DNA of 36,281 nucleotides from Gordonia tangerina (GTDB taxonomy: Bacteria; Actinomycetota; Actinomycetes; Mycobacteriales; Mycobacteriaceae), in assembly GCF_021556435.1 (NCBI RefSeq), contig NZ_JAKGCU010000034.1, forward strand, positions 1 to 36,281. Direction: 5' to 3'. A model generated the notes under the pieces. The model had not been told where the DNA came from. It did not search any database and saw only the letters and a program-made list of their open reading frames with translations. Shown here one piece after another: positions 8,958-18,000 of this stretch (positions are counted from its first letter, which is position 1; each line of letters opens with the position of its first letter). A program made the position numbers and the translations under genes.

Positions 8958-10407
8958 ATGACCACCATTCGTCCGCTCGCCATCGCTGTCGGCCGATTCG
9001 CCCTGATGTCGACACTGGTGATCCTGCTGGCCGCGTCCGCGATCGGTATCGAACTGTTCGCCACCATTCCGGTGATGAAAGCGGCTGCTCGACAGGTCTA
9101 TCCGACTGCACAGCCGGATGTGCCGGTGACCGTGCCCCGCCATGATCCCGGTAAACCTACGGTGGCGATTCTCCTCGGTTCACACGGTGCCAACGTCGCC
9201 GACACCCTCGCGCCGTTCGAGGTGTTCGCGAGGTCGGGGTCGTTCAACACCTATCTCGTCGCCCCGGCGGCTTCCGCCGTCACCCTCGGCGGTGGATTGT
9301 CGGTGATGCCGCACCACAGCTTCGTCTCGCTCGAAGCGGCCGACCCCGACGGACCCGACGTCATCGTGGTCCCCCAATTGCATGGTGACCGGCAACCCGT
9401 GAACGACTGGATGCGACAGCGCTTCCGGGACGATCAGAGTGTCATCGTCATGAGCGTGTGCGCGGGCACCGAATCCCTTGCGGAGACCGGGATTTTGGCC
9501 GGGCGGCCTGGCAACGTCGCACTGGCTCAAGCTCATCGGGCTCGGTCGGTCATTTCCGGAGATCGACTGGGTCGAGGGCGTTCGATTCGTCGACGACGGT
9601 CGCGTCGTCACCACCGCGGGTGTGCTCTCGGGTATCGACGGCTCGTTGCGGCTGGTGGAGCGGTTGGCCGGCGCGGACACCGCGCGACGTGTGGCCCGCG
9701 AGATCCGCTGGTCGGGATACCTCCCGGGTGAGGACATCGCCATCCCCCAATCATCGCCCGGGCCGGGCGATCTGCCTGCCGTGCTCAGCGCGGCGTTCCG
9801 CTGGGATCGCCCGCACGACGCAGTGCTGGTGTCATCGGGGATCGGAGAGACGGAGTTGTCGTCGGCGTTTCGGCCGTATACCGAACTCTCCTACCTCGCG
9901 ACACTTGAAACCCTTTCTGCCACTGGCGCTCCGGTCACCACCGCGCACGGGGTGACGGTAGTGCCGACGCGGTCGGTCGACGAGGTGTCGGGGATCGACC
10001 GGCTTGTCGTACCCGGCCGCGACGCAGCCGACCGTCAACTCGGCGACCACGGACAGCAACTCGGATTCGACGTCGACTACCTCCACACGCGCGACGAATT
10101 CGCCTACGACGGCGCGATCCGCGACATCGCAGCACGCTACGACCGCGCCACCGCGCGGTGGGTGGCCAAGAGCCTGCAGTTCGACACCAGTGCTCACGAC
10201 GACGGCGGGACCGCCTGGCCATGGCGGCTCACCGCGGTGGCGCTGGGACTTTTCCTGCTCATCGCCGCGGGGATGGCGATCCTGGGCGGCGCCGCGTTCC
10301 GCGCGGTCACCGCACTTCGCCACCGTTCGCGGCCCGTCGACGGATCGTCGTCGGCGACTCCGACCTCAGCAGATACCGAAACCACGGATAAGGAGCCGGT
10401 CCCATGA
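8958..10407 (+). pseudogene. Membrane-anchored protein with two DJ-1/PfpI-like regions, frameshifted
   Basis: The reconstructed product is about 482 residues. It has an N-terminal membrane segment (about 15-37), a first DJ-1/PfpI domain (about 67-250) with SVCAGTESLAETGILAG (Cys168), a second DJ-1-like region (AVLVSSGIGETELSSAF... to RLVVPGRDAADRQ...), a C-terminal membrane helix (RLTAVALGLFLLIAAGMAI) and a charged tail. The frame breaks near 9507: omitting one C gives GILAGR followed by LATSHW, the expected family continuation. The stop overlaps the next gene by 4 bp (ATGA). The divergent regulator at 7851 carries the same kind of sensor domain. The family is known as 'DJ-1/PfpI family protein', but its function is not. 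The frameshift may be an assembly error, because both halves look otherwise well conserved. Confidence 0.75.
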
Positions 10408-10724
10408 CAACCACATCAGGCGAGGGCGACGGATCAGGATTGATCATCATCGCCGGCCACGAACTCGTCGACGCCGAGATACGCGACGAGACCGTGGCCG
10501 CCTACCGCGATCTGATCGCGCGCGCACGTGATGCGGATGGCTGCATCCACGCATCCATCACCGCCGACTCCGTGGACCCGGAGCGCATCATCACCCTCGA
10601 GATCTGGCGCGACGCGGCGGCCCTGAATCGCTGGCGTCGACGCGCCCGGGGCCCGAAGACGGCAAAACCCACGGTTCTCGCCGTCGCGCGATACGACGCT
10701 GTCGACACCGGGCGTTCGTTCTAG
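10404..10724 (+). CDS. Antibiotic biosynthesis monooxygenase (ABM) domain protein
   Basis: The 106-residue protein looks like a dimeric alpha-beta barrel of the ABM type: GLIIIAGHELV (strand), ETVAAYRDLIARARDADGCI (helix), then ITADSVDPERIITLEIWRD and a helix with AALNRW. ABM proteins include small cofactor-free oxygenases and haem-degrading enzymes. No residue here selects one activity. Its ATG overlaps the stop of the DJ-1 membrane gene by 4 bp, so it is translationally coupled to it and probably shares its control by the divergent AraC regulator. Confidence 0.75.
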   Translation: MTTTSGEGDGSGLIIIAGHELVDAEIRDETVAAYRDLIARARDADGCIHASITADSVDPERIITLEIWRDAAALNRWRRRARGPKTAKPTVLAVARYDAVDTGRSF

Positions 10725-10896
10725 GGTCGTCAGCCCTTTTGTCGGCGCCACCGCATCGCACACACTGAGGTGGCAGTACGCGAGATCCTCGGCTTCGGCG
10801 ACGACGTTCCTGCCCGAGCTGTCGTATTCGCATCGGTCCGTTCGTGGAGTAGGTAGAGGCAGCCGATCGGCCGCCACCGACGAGAGGAATCCGAAA

Positions 10897-11244
10897 ATGG
10901 CTCAGTACATGCTCTCCGTGATCGGCGACGTGAGCGTCTATGACATCCCGCTGGAGGACGTCCAGGATCAGATGGCAGTGACCAGCAGGTTCAACGACGA
11001 ACTCAAGGCCGAGGGTGCGTGGGTCTTCGCCGGCGGGCTCGGGCGTCCGGACGCCGCCACCACGATCGACAACACCGGTCCTGACGTGATAGTCACCGAC
11101 GGCCCGTACGCCGAGACCAAGGAGGTGCTCGGCGGATTCTGGGTCGTCGAGGCCGCCGACCTCGACGCCGCCCTGAAGATCGCGTCGCGGGCATCGAAAG
11201 CCTGCGCGGCCCGAATCGAGATCCGGACGTTCGACCAGGCATGA
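10897..11244 (+). CDS. YCII/DGPF domain protein, partner of ECF42-type sigma factor
   Basis: The 115-residue protein has the YCII-related fold and the DGPY segment (TDGPYAETKEVLGGFWVVEA) that names the DGPF family. The start ATG at 10897 follows GAGAGGA at a good distance. Its last 4 bases (ATGA) overlap the sigma factor start, so the two are translationally coupled. DGPF proteins are the known genomic companions and targets of ECF42 sigma factors. Their biochemical function is unresolved. The 172-bp upstream region holds TGTCGT at 10820-10825, which resembles the TGTCGA -35 motif reported for ECF42 promoters, but no convincing -10 at standard spacing was found. Confidence 0.85.
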   Translation: MAQYMLSVIGDVSVYDIPLEDVQDQMAVTSRFNDELKAEGAWVFAGGLGRPDAATTIDNTGPDVIVTDGPYAETKEVLGGFWVVEAADLDAALKIASRASKACAARIEIRTFDQA

Positions 11245-12464
11245 CCGCAGATACTCGCGCGCGGATCGAGCGGATCTACCGCGAGGAGTACGGCAGAGTC
11301 ATCGCCTCGCTCGTTCGCCGCTTCGGTGATCTCGACATCGCCGAGGACGCGGCCGGCGAGGCGCTGCTCACCGCCGTCGAGCGGTGGCCGACCGGCGGCA
11401 TCCCGCCCAACCCGGGCGGCTGGCTGACCACCACGGCCGGTAATCGCGCCATCGATCGAATCCGCCGGGAATCGCTGCGCGACCGCAAGCACCAGGCCGC
11501 CATGATCATCGACGACCCCACCCCGCATCAGCCGACCGGACCGGTCGCCGACGACCGTCTCCGGCTCATGTTCACCTGTTGTCATCCGGCGCTCGCACCG
11601 GAGGCCCGAGTCGCGCTGACCCTGCGCCTGCTCGGCGGACTCACCGTCGCGGAGATCGCGAGCGCCTTCCTGGTCGCCGAGGCGACGGTCGCACGGCGCA
11701 TCACCCGTGCGAAGTCCAAGATCAGGACGGCGCACATCCCGTTCCGAATACCCGACCGCGACGACGTCACCGACCGACTCGACGGAGTGCTCACCGTCAT
11801 CTACCTGATCTTCAACGAGGGCTACCTCGCGGCAGCCGGAGCTGACCCGATCCGGTCGGACCTGACCGCCGAGGCGATCCGGCTCGGCCGCCTCATGCGC
11901 GAGATGTTGCCCGACGACGGTGAGGTGGCCGGGCTGCTCGCGCTCATGCTGTTGACCGACGCCCGCCGCGCGGCCCGGATCGCCGACGACACGTTGGTGA
12001 CTCTCGACCAGCAAGACCGAGGGCGGTGGGACCGCGCGCTCATCGTCGAAGGGCACACCCTGGTCCGCGAATGTCTGTCCCGGGTGGAGATGACCGGATC
12101 GACTCCCGGGCGCTACCAGATCATGGCGGCCATCAACGCGGTCCACACCGACGCCCGCGACACGCGTGACACCGACCTGGGTCAGATCGGCGCGCTCTAC
12201 GACCAGCTGCACGCGATCGAACCGACACCGATCGTGGCGCTCAATCGTGCGGTCGCCATCGCCGAACTCGACGGTCCCGCCGTCGCGCTGGCCATCGTCG
12301 ACGGTCTCGCACTCGACGGTTATCACGCGTGGCATGCGACGCGTGCGGACCTGCTGCGCCGACTGGGACGCGATGCGGACGCCCGAGCGGCATACGGCGC
12401 CGCGATCGCCGCGACCCGGAACCCGGCCGAGCGGCGGTACCTGGAGCGGCGGCGCGACGCCTAG
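11241..12464 (+). CDS. ECF42-type RNA polymerase sigma factor with long C-terminal extension
   Basis: The 407-residue protein has sigma region 2 at the N-terminus (IERIYREEYGRVIASLVRRFGDLDIAEDAAGEALLTA, about 9-45, followed by WLTTTAGNRAIDRIRRE). Region 4 is around 110-160 (MFTCCHPALAPEARVALTLR, then LTVAEIASAFLVAEATVARRI). A C-terminal extension of about 240 residues follows, with TPR-like helices (AIEPTPIVALNRAVAIAELDG, and DADARAAYGAAIAAT). This extension and the preceding YCII/DGPF gene define the ECF42 group. In that group the extension replaces a separate anti-sigma factor, and none is seen here. The gene overlaps its YCII partner by 4 bp. The signal sensed is unknown. Confidence 0.9.
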   Translation: MTADTRARIERIYREEYGRVIASLVRRFGDLDIAEDAAGEALLTAVERWPTGGIPPNPGGWLTTTAGNRAIDRIRRESLRDRKHQAAMIIDDPTPHQPTGPVADDRLRLMFTCCHPALAPEARVALTLRLLGGLTVAEIASAFLVAEATVARRITRAKSKIRTAHIPFRIPDRDDVTDRLDGVLTVIYLIFNEGYLAAAGADPIRSDLTAEAIRLGRLMREMLPDDGEVAGLLALMLLTDARRAARIADDTLVTLDQQDRGRWDRALIVEGHTLVRECLSRVEMTGSTPGRYQIMAAINAVHTDARDTRDTDLGQIGALYDQLHAIEPTPIVALNRAVAIAELDGPAVALAIVDGLALDGYHAWHATRADLLRRLGRDADARAAYGAAIAATRNPAERRYLERRRDA

Positions 12465-12554
12465 ACCCGGCGGAGGACGCGCGGTCGCATGCCGGACAAT
12501 GAACCGAGTGTTCGACAGTCTGCAGCCCCCGCACCCCATCAGGGATCTCCGCCG

Positions 12555-13859
12555 ATGACCGCTCCATCGCGTCCCGCCCAGGCGATGACGATCTGGCTGG
12601 TCGGCCTCGCGGTGTACTTCGTGGCCGTGCTGCACCGGTCGTCGTTGGGTGTCGCGGGCCTGCTCGCCGCCGAACGCTTCGACATCAGCGCATCCCAACT
12701 GTCCACCTTCGTGGTGCTGCAGCTGCTGATCTACGCGCTGATGCAGGTGCCCGTCGGCCTGCTGGTGGACCGGTTCGGTCCGCGTCGGGTGTTGCTCACC
12801 GGCACGCTGATCCTGACCTCGGCACAGTTGAGCTTTGCCTTCGCCGACAGCTACCTGTGGGCGCTGTCGGCGCGCTTCTTCGTCGGCGTCGGTGACGCGA
12901 TGACCTTCGTGTGCGTGCTCCGGCTGGTCACCACGTGGTTCCCGATCCGGCGCATCCCGTTGATGACGCAGCTGACCGGGGTGCTCGGACAGCTGGGCGC
13001 GGTGGCCGCGGCGGTGCCGATGACCTGGGCGTTGTCGACGCTGGGCTGGACACATGCCTACATCGCGACCGCCGCGCTCGGCGGCGTGCTGCTCGTGGCG
13101 ACCCTGGTCGTGGTGCGGGACTCGGCCGAGGCGCGCTCGGTGTCGGGGCCAATGCTGGGGTTGACGGGGATCAAGGACAGCCTGAAGGCGTCGTGGGAGC
13201 ATCCGGGCACCCGGCTCGGATTCTGGATGCACTTCTCCACCCAGTTCAGCGCGACGGTGCTCGGCCTGTTGTGGGGTTATCCGTTCTTCGTCGAGGGGCA
13301 GGGCTTGAGTTCGGCGACCGCCGGTCTGCTACTGACCGTCATGGTGCTCTCGATCATGGCCTTCGGGCCCACCTTCGCGTGGCTCATCACCCGCTGGCCG
13401 TGGCATCGGTCGACGTTGGTATTGCTGGTGGTGGCGAGTATCGCGACCACCTGGGCGGTGGTCCTGGCATGGCCCGGGGCGGCGCCGTTGTGGATGCTCG
13501 TCGTCCTGGTGGTGATCTGCGGGATGGGCGGTCCGGCCTCGATGGTCGGCTTCGACCTCGGTCGCACCTCGAATCCGGTGTTCCGGGTCAGCACCGCCAC
13601 CGGGATCATCAACCAGGGCGGATTCCTGGCCAGCCTCACCACCGCCGCCCTGATCGGTCTGCTGCTCGACTGGCGGACGCCCGACGGCGTGTCCGGCTAT
13701 CCCGCCGAGGCCTTCACCTGGGCGATGTCGGCGCAGTTCGTGCTGTGGGCGATCGGTGCGATACAGATCTGGCGCTATCGGCGCAAAGGCCGTGCGCGGC
13801 TGCTGCGCGACGATCCGGAGCTCTGGTCTCAGCAGTCGGGCCGCCCGGTACCGAACTGA
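12555..13859 (+). CDS. MFS transporter
   Basis: The 434-residue protein has about twelve hydrophobic segments. The Major Facilitator loop between helices 2 and 3 is seen as PVGLLVDRFGPRRVLLTG. Early sequence (IWLVGLAVYFVAVLHRSSLGVAG) matches a group of nitrate/sialate-like or uncharacterised MFS carriers, and the substrate is not evident. The ATG at 12555 is chosen because AGGGA lies 9 bases upstream and the conserved region begins soon after. An in-frame ATG at 12489, with GGAGGA 11 bases upstream, would add 22 low-complexity residues. It runs in the same direction as the sigma factor, 90 bp after it, and converges on the Wadjet operon. Confidence 0.88.
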   Translation: MTAPSRPAQAMTIWLVGLAVYFVAVLHRSSLGVAGLLAAERFDISASQLSTFVVLQLLIYALMQVPVGLLVDRFGPRRVLLTGTLILTSAQLSFAFADSYLWALSARFFVGVGDAMTFVCVLRLVTTWFPIRRIPLMTQLTGVLGQLGAVAAAVPMTWALSTLGWTHAYIATAALGGVLLVATLVVVRDSAEARSVSGPMLGLTGIKDSLKASWEHPGTRLGFWMHFSTQFSATVLGLLWGYPFFVEGQGLSSATAGLLLTVMVLSIMAFGPTFAWLITRWPWHRSTLVLLVVASIATTWAVVLAWPGAAPLWMLVVLVVICGMGGPASMVGFDLGRTSNPVFRVSTATGIINQGGFLASLTTAALIGLLLDWRTPDGVSGYPAEAFTWAMSAQFVLWAIGAIQIWRYRRKGRARLLRDDPELWSQQSGRPVPN

Positions 13860-13870
13860 GTCGGTACCGG
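13845..13870. terminator. Perfect hairpin between convergent MFS and jetD genes
   Basis: CCGGTACCGA at 13845-13854 pairs perfectly with TCGGTACCGG at 13861-13870 around a 6-nt loop. The left arm lies within the last codons of the MFS gene, whose stop codon is in the loop. Its placement between two convergent genes suggests a bidirectional terminator. There is no T tract. Confidence 0.6.
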
Positions 13871-13915
13871 CTCGTGCCCGCCGCCGGAATTCATCGCACC
13901 CAGGTCGACGCGACG

Positions 13916-15064
13916 TCACACCGGTCCGAGGTTTCGCCGGACCCAGGACCAATCGATGCGTTCCTGTTCAAGCCGCACACGCTCGCCGAGGGCGTCGGTG
14001 ACGAGGTCGGTGTAGAGCTCGTGCTCGCCGCGGGTCAGATGCGTGAGATCCGACGACGCGGGGCGTTGTTCGGTGACCCAGCGGTCCCGGTGCGTCATCA
14101 GGGTGTCCCGATCCATCAGCACCGACTCGGTCTGCGGCAACCAGGCACGCATGCGGTCGAGGATGGCGAAACCGTGGGTATCGAGGTCACCCCAGTAGCG
14201 GATGGGGACATCGGCAAGCCAGGGCAGGCGACCGATTCGATCGACCTCGAAACCCTTGCCCCACAGCACCACACCGTCGTCGGGGACGTCGACACTCAGG
14301 TAGGTGATCTCGTTTTCGATCACGAGTGCACTGCGCGGCCGCAGCTCGAGCCGCGCGAGTTCGTCAGCGCGCACCGTCAGCTCGGTCAGCGGCGCGGGCA
14401 ACCCCACCGACGCCGCGAACCGCAAGCGCACGAACTCGGGTTTGCCGTGCAGGCCGAGATCGGCCAGGAAGCCCGACGCCGACGTCGACACCCCGAGCAT
14501 GGCGGCAAGGACCGCACGGTGCCGTTCGGCGAACTTGGTGTCCACACCGGGCGCGCTGATCTCACGCAGGTACCGGCGAGAGGAGCGATACTCGTCGAGC
14601 CACGCGTACGCGGCGATCAGACGTGCCATCTCGTCCGCCAATTCCAGTGCGCGCAAGGGATATCGGACCATCCACGTGCGGACCGCCGGGTGCGCGGCGG
14701 CGAGATCGAGGAGCTCGTCGTACCGCCGGACTGTCGCCGTCACGCCCAGCAGCGTCCACGCCTGCTCGAACGAGGACACCACGGCGCGGGCCGGCACCTG
14801 GTTACGGCCGACATGGCGCCCACCGACCGACTGCCACTGCAACGCAAAGCGCCGATCGTCGCGGCGTCCCGTGTCCAGGGCCGTAACCCAGTCGCGGGCG
14901 GCGCCGAGGTCCGCGCCGATCTCCGACGCCGTGGGACCGCGCAGTGGAGTCACGATGGGATCGAACGGTTCTCGGTTGGCATGAGACCGCAGCAGCGATC
15001 CGTCATCCCACCGACGTCGGACCTTGGCGGCGATGTCGTCGGGGGTGGTCCAGCGTCGGCTCAC
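13916..15064 (-). CDS. jetD: Wadjet nuclease JetD (DUF3322-DUF2220, Toprim)
   Basis: JetD is the DNA-cleaving subunit of Wadjet, a topoisomerase VI A-like protein that cuts plasmid DNA sensed by the JetABC condensin. The 382-residue product has a DUF3322-like N-terminus (RRWTTPDDIAAKVRRRWDDG, then FALQWQSVGGRHVGRNQVPARA) and a DUF2220/Toprim C-terminus. The catalytic pattern is visible: acidic residues in ENEITYLSV (about 250/252) and the DLD of YWGDLDTHGF (about 293/295). The start is GTG at 15064, which overlaps the jetC stop by 4 bp (GTGA). An upstream open frame to 15331 lies inside jetC and is not family-like. The same protein is MksG/EptD in mycobacteria. All key acidic residues are present, so the nuclease looks functional. 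Confidence 0.93.
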   Translation of the reverse strand: MSRRWTTPDDIAAKVRRRWDDGSLLRSHANREPFDPIVTPLRGPTASEIGADLGAARDWVTALDTGRRDDRRFALQWQSVGGRHVGRNQVPARAVVSSFEQAWTLLGVTATVRRYDELLDLAAAHPAVRTWMVRYPLRALELADEMARLIAAYAWLDEYRSSRRYLREISAPGVDTKFAERHRAVLAAMLGVSTSASGFLADLGLHGKPEFVRLRFAASVGLPAPLTELTVRADELARLELRPRSALVIENEITYLSVDVPDDGVVLWGKGFEVDRIGRLPWLADVPIRYWGDLDTHGFAILDRMRAWLPQTESVLMDRDTLMTHRDRWVTEQRPASSDLTHLTRGEHELYTDLVTDALGERVRLEQERIDWSWVRRNLGPV

Positions 15065-18000
15065 TTCAGTCGTCCGTCGCGGCGCGACCGGTACTCCTCG
15101 ATCGTCATCGTCTGCAGGCGGGAGAAGGTGCCGGTCGGGTTGTCGACGAAGCCGATGGCTTTCACATACGGCTCGATCACGTGCACCTTCTGCAACGGGG
15201 TCACGATGAGCAACTGAAGGCCGAGTTTCGCGAACAGATCCAATGCGTATCGGGTCGAGACGTCCGAACCACGACCGAATGCCTCGTCGATCACCGCAAA
15301 CCGGAAGTCGCGGGATTTCTCCACACCCCACTCCAACCCGAACTGATACGCCAGCGACGCCGCGAGGATGGTGTAGGCGAGCTTCTCCTTCTGGCCACCG
15401 GATTTACCGTCGGAATCGCTGTAATGCTCCCACTCGACGTCGGTGTCGACATCACGCTCGGACGCGGAGAACACGAACCAGTTGCGGACATCGGTGACGC
15501 GTCGGGTCCAGTTCTTGTCGGAATCGGCATGCCCGTCACGGCCGCGGAACCGTTCGATGATCCGCTTGACATCCAGGAAGCGTTGCTCGGAGTACTGGTC
15601 CCCGTCGACGGCGAGGCTGTCATTGGTCAGGTTCCGTAGATCGGAACGGAACTGTGCCACATCCTGATTCGTGGTGGACTCGCGTTCCAGACGGATATAG
15701 CGGCCGGGGTTGTAGGGCACCGCCCCCAGCGCCTCGTTGATCCGGGCGACGCGCTCGTCGATGGACGCGGCCTGTCGGTGCAGCCAGTTGTTGAACCCGG
15801 CGAGCTCCTGGATGGCATTCTTGTTCAGCTGTTCCTTGAACTCGAACTCGAAGCGCGGCAGGTCGTCGGTGGCGACCCGTTCGCGAAATGCGACGAAGTC
15901 GGCGCGGGCATCGACGTTGGCATCCATGTCGGCGCGCAGGTCGGGCCAACGACGCAGCACCTCGGCCATCTGCTGGGCCATGCTCTGCCCGAAACCACCG
16001 AGTTCGCGGGTCAATCGCTCGATCCGCTGATGCAATGTGGACGACAGCGAGTTCTCCGCGGCGGCACAATCGGCGGCGCGGGTCGGCAACGATCCGCTGA
16101 GTCGTTGTGCCAGAGCCTCATACGAGGCGCGCGCAGTGGTGAGGTCGGCATCGGAGTGGTCGGCGATGAACTCGTCATCGCGCTTGCGGTGCTGCTCGGC
16201 CTGATGGGTGGTCGCAGCCGTGGTGGCCAGCTTGCCGGTGAGCTCGTCGATGGTGGTGGCCACTTGTGTCGCGAGTTCGCTGTTGCGTTCCAGCGCCGTC
16301 GTGATCTCCTGCAGCCGTGAGGAACCCGACTCCAGCCGGGCCCGTTCGGCCTCGCACTCGTCGGCGCGGCGTTGGGCTTCCTCGACATCGAGGTCGGCCC
16401 ACGAGTGGAAGCCGTCGAGGCGGGCGAGCGCCTCCCGGCGGGTCTGCAGCGCATCCCGTTCCTCCGACAGCGAGACCACCTCGGCGGCGGCCGCCGTCCG
16501 CTGACGGTCCAGATCGTCGAGATCCTCACGCAACGCGGCGATCTTGCGTTCATTGGCCCAGCCCAGCACCCAGCGGCGCGGATCGTCGACGCGGTGCCGG
16601 TCGTCCTTCTCGTGCCGTCCGCCGGAGCGGACCTGGCCCTCGCGGGTGACCGCCCGTTTCGCCGCGCGGAACTCCTCGAGTGTTGCCGCACACTGATGGT
16701 CGGCCCGTTTGATCAGTTCGTCGCGCAGGTAGTCCCCGAACGGGCCCTGTTTGATCTCCAGACAGTCGGCGAGCAGCAACGTTCCAGAATCCTGACGCTG
16801 CAAAGGAACCCGCCGCGCCGGCACCCGCTCGTAAACGAGTTTCGCGCCGACGGTGCGCCCACCGGCGCCCTGGAAGGTGAGCCGTCGGCCGTTGACCCAC
16901 TGCGTGACCGCCTCGTAGTGCTGTTGCGGCACCAGTAGCGACAATGCGAACCCGCGCAGCACCCGCTCGGCCGCGCCCCGCCATTCCGCGTGCTCCTCGT
17001 CGACGTCGAGAAGCTCACCGGCATAGGGAAGATCGTCATGCGTCAGCCCCAGATCGATACACAGCTGATCGCGCAGCTGTACCTGATCGGGTGGGAGATT
17101 GCTGGTGCGGTTGGCGAGGTCGTCGAGTTCGTCGCGGATGGCGTCACATCGGCGAGCCGCGTCTTTCTCGCGTCCGATGGCATCGGCCGTCGACGCGTCG
17201 AGGGTGTGTTTGGTCTCGGCCAGCCGCGGTCGCTCATCGGTGATCAGCCCACGCAGGGCGGTGAATTGTTCGGCGGTGGTGACCGGTTCGAACGCGGCGT
17301 CGGCGACCGTCGAATCGAACAAGGTGCGGCCGTGCCGGCGTTTGCGCACGTCATCGCGGGCAACGGCGGCGAGGCGTTCCAACTCGCCGACCCGGTCGCC
17401 GCCGGCCCGGGCACGTTCCTCGATGAGTGACTCGCGTTCGCGGCTCAGATTGCGTTGCTGCGCTTTGGCGTCGTCCTGCTCGCGCAGCAGACGTTCACCC
17501 TCGGCGGTGAGGGTGGCGATCTCGCCGGCGAGCAGCCCAGAGCGGTGTTCGGCGATGAACAATCGCACCGCCGCGCGTTGCAGGTCCAGGGCGTCGCGCT
17601 CGGCGAGGGCGGCGTCGTACTTCTGTACGGTCGCCACGATCGGGTCGAGCACCTCGAGCTGTTCGCGGGCCCGCTTGACCGCGTCGTAGGCCTTGGTGAG
17701 GTCATCGAAATGGGCGATGATGTCGCGAACACGGTCGGTGGAGTCGCTGGGTTCGAGCATGTGGCCGCGGACGAAGTCGTTGAGATTGCCCACCGACTTC
17801 ATCGACACGGTCTGATGCAGCAGTTCGAGGGCCTGCTCGGACCGGATGCCGAGCAACCGCCGCAGCGATGTCGAGTACTTGGGGAACTCGTCGACCACGT
17901 CGGCGCCGCCCGACCGCAACCGCTTGCGCAGGTCACGTAGGTCGGAACCGAAGTCGGCGAAGTCGGTGGCGATGGCGAGCTGTTTGGTCGCGGTGACGTA

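Noticed and set aside
10968..13232. Very long open frame (754 codons) on the minus strand opposite the sigma factor and MFS genes
   Set aside because: Its product is rich in R, G, H and Q without any family pattern, and it lies opposite two clear genes. It is a GC-rich shadow frame.
12911..15217. Open frame of 768 codons on the plus strand over the MFS and jetD region
   Set aside because: It runs antisense to jetD and out of frame with the MFS gene and shows no domain.
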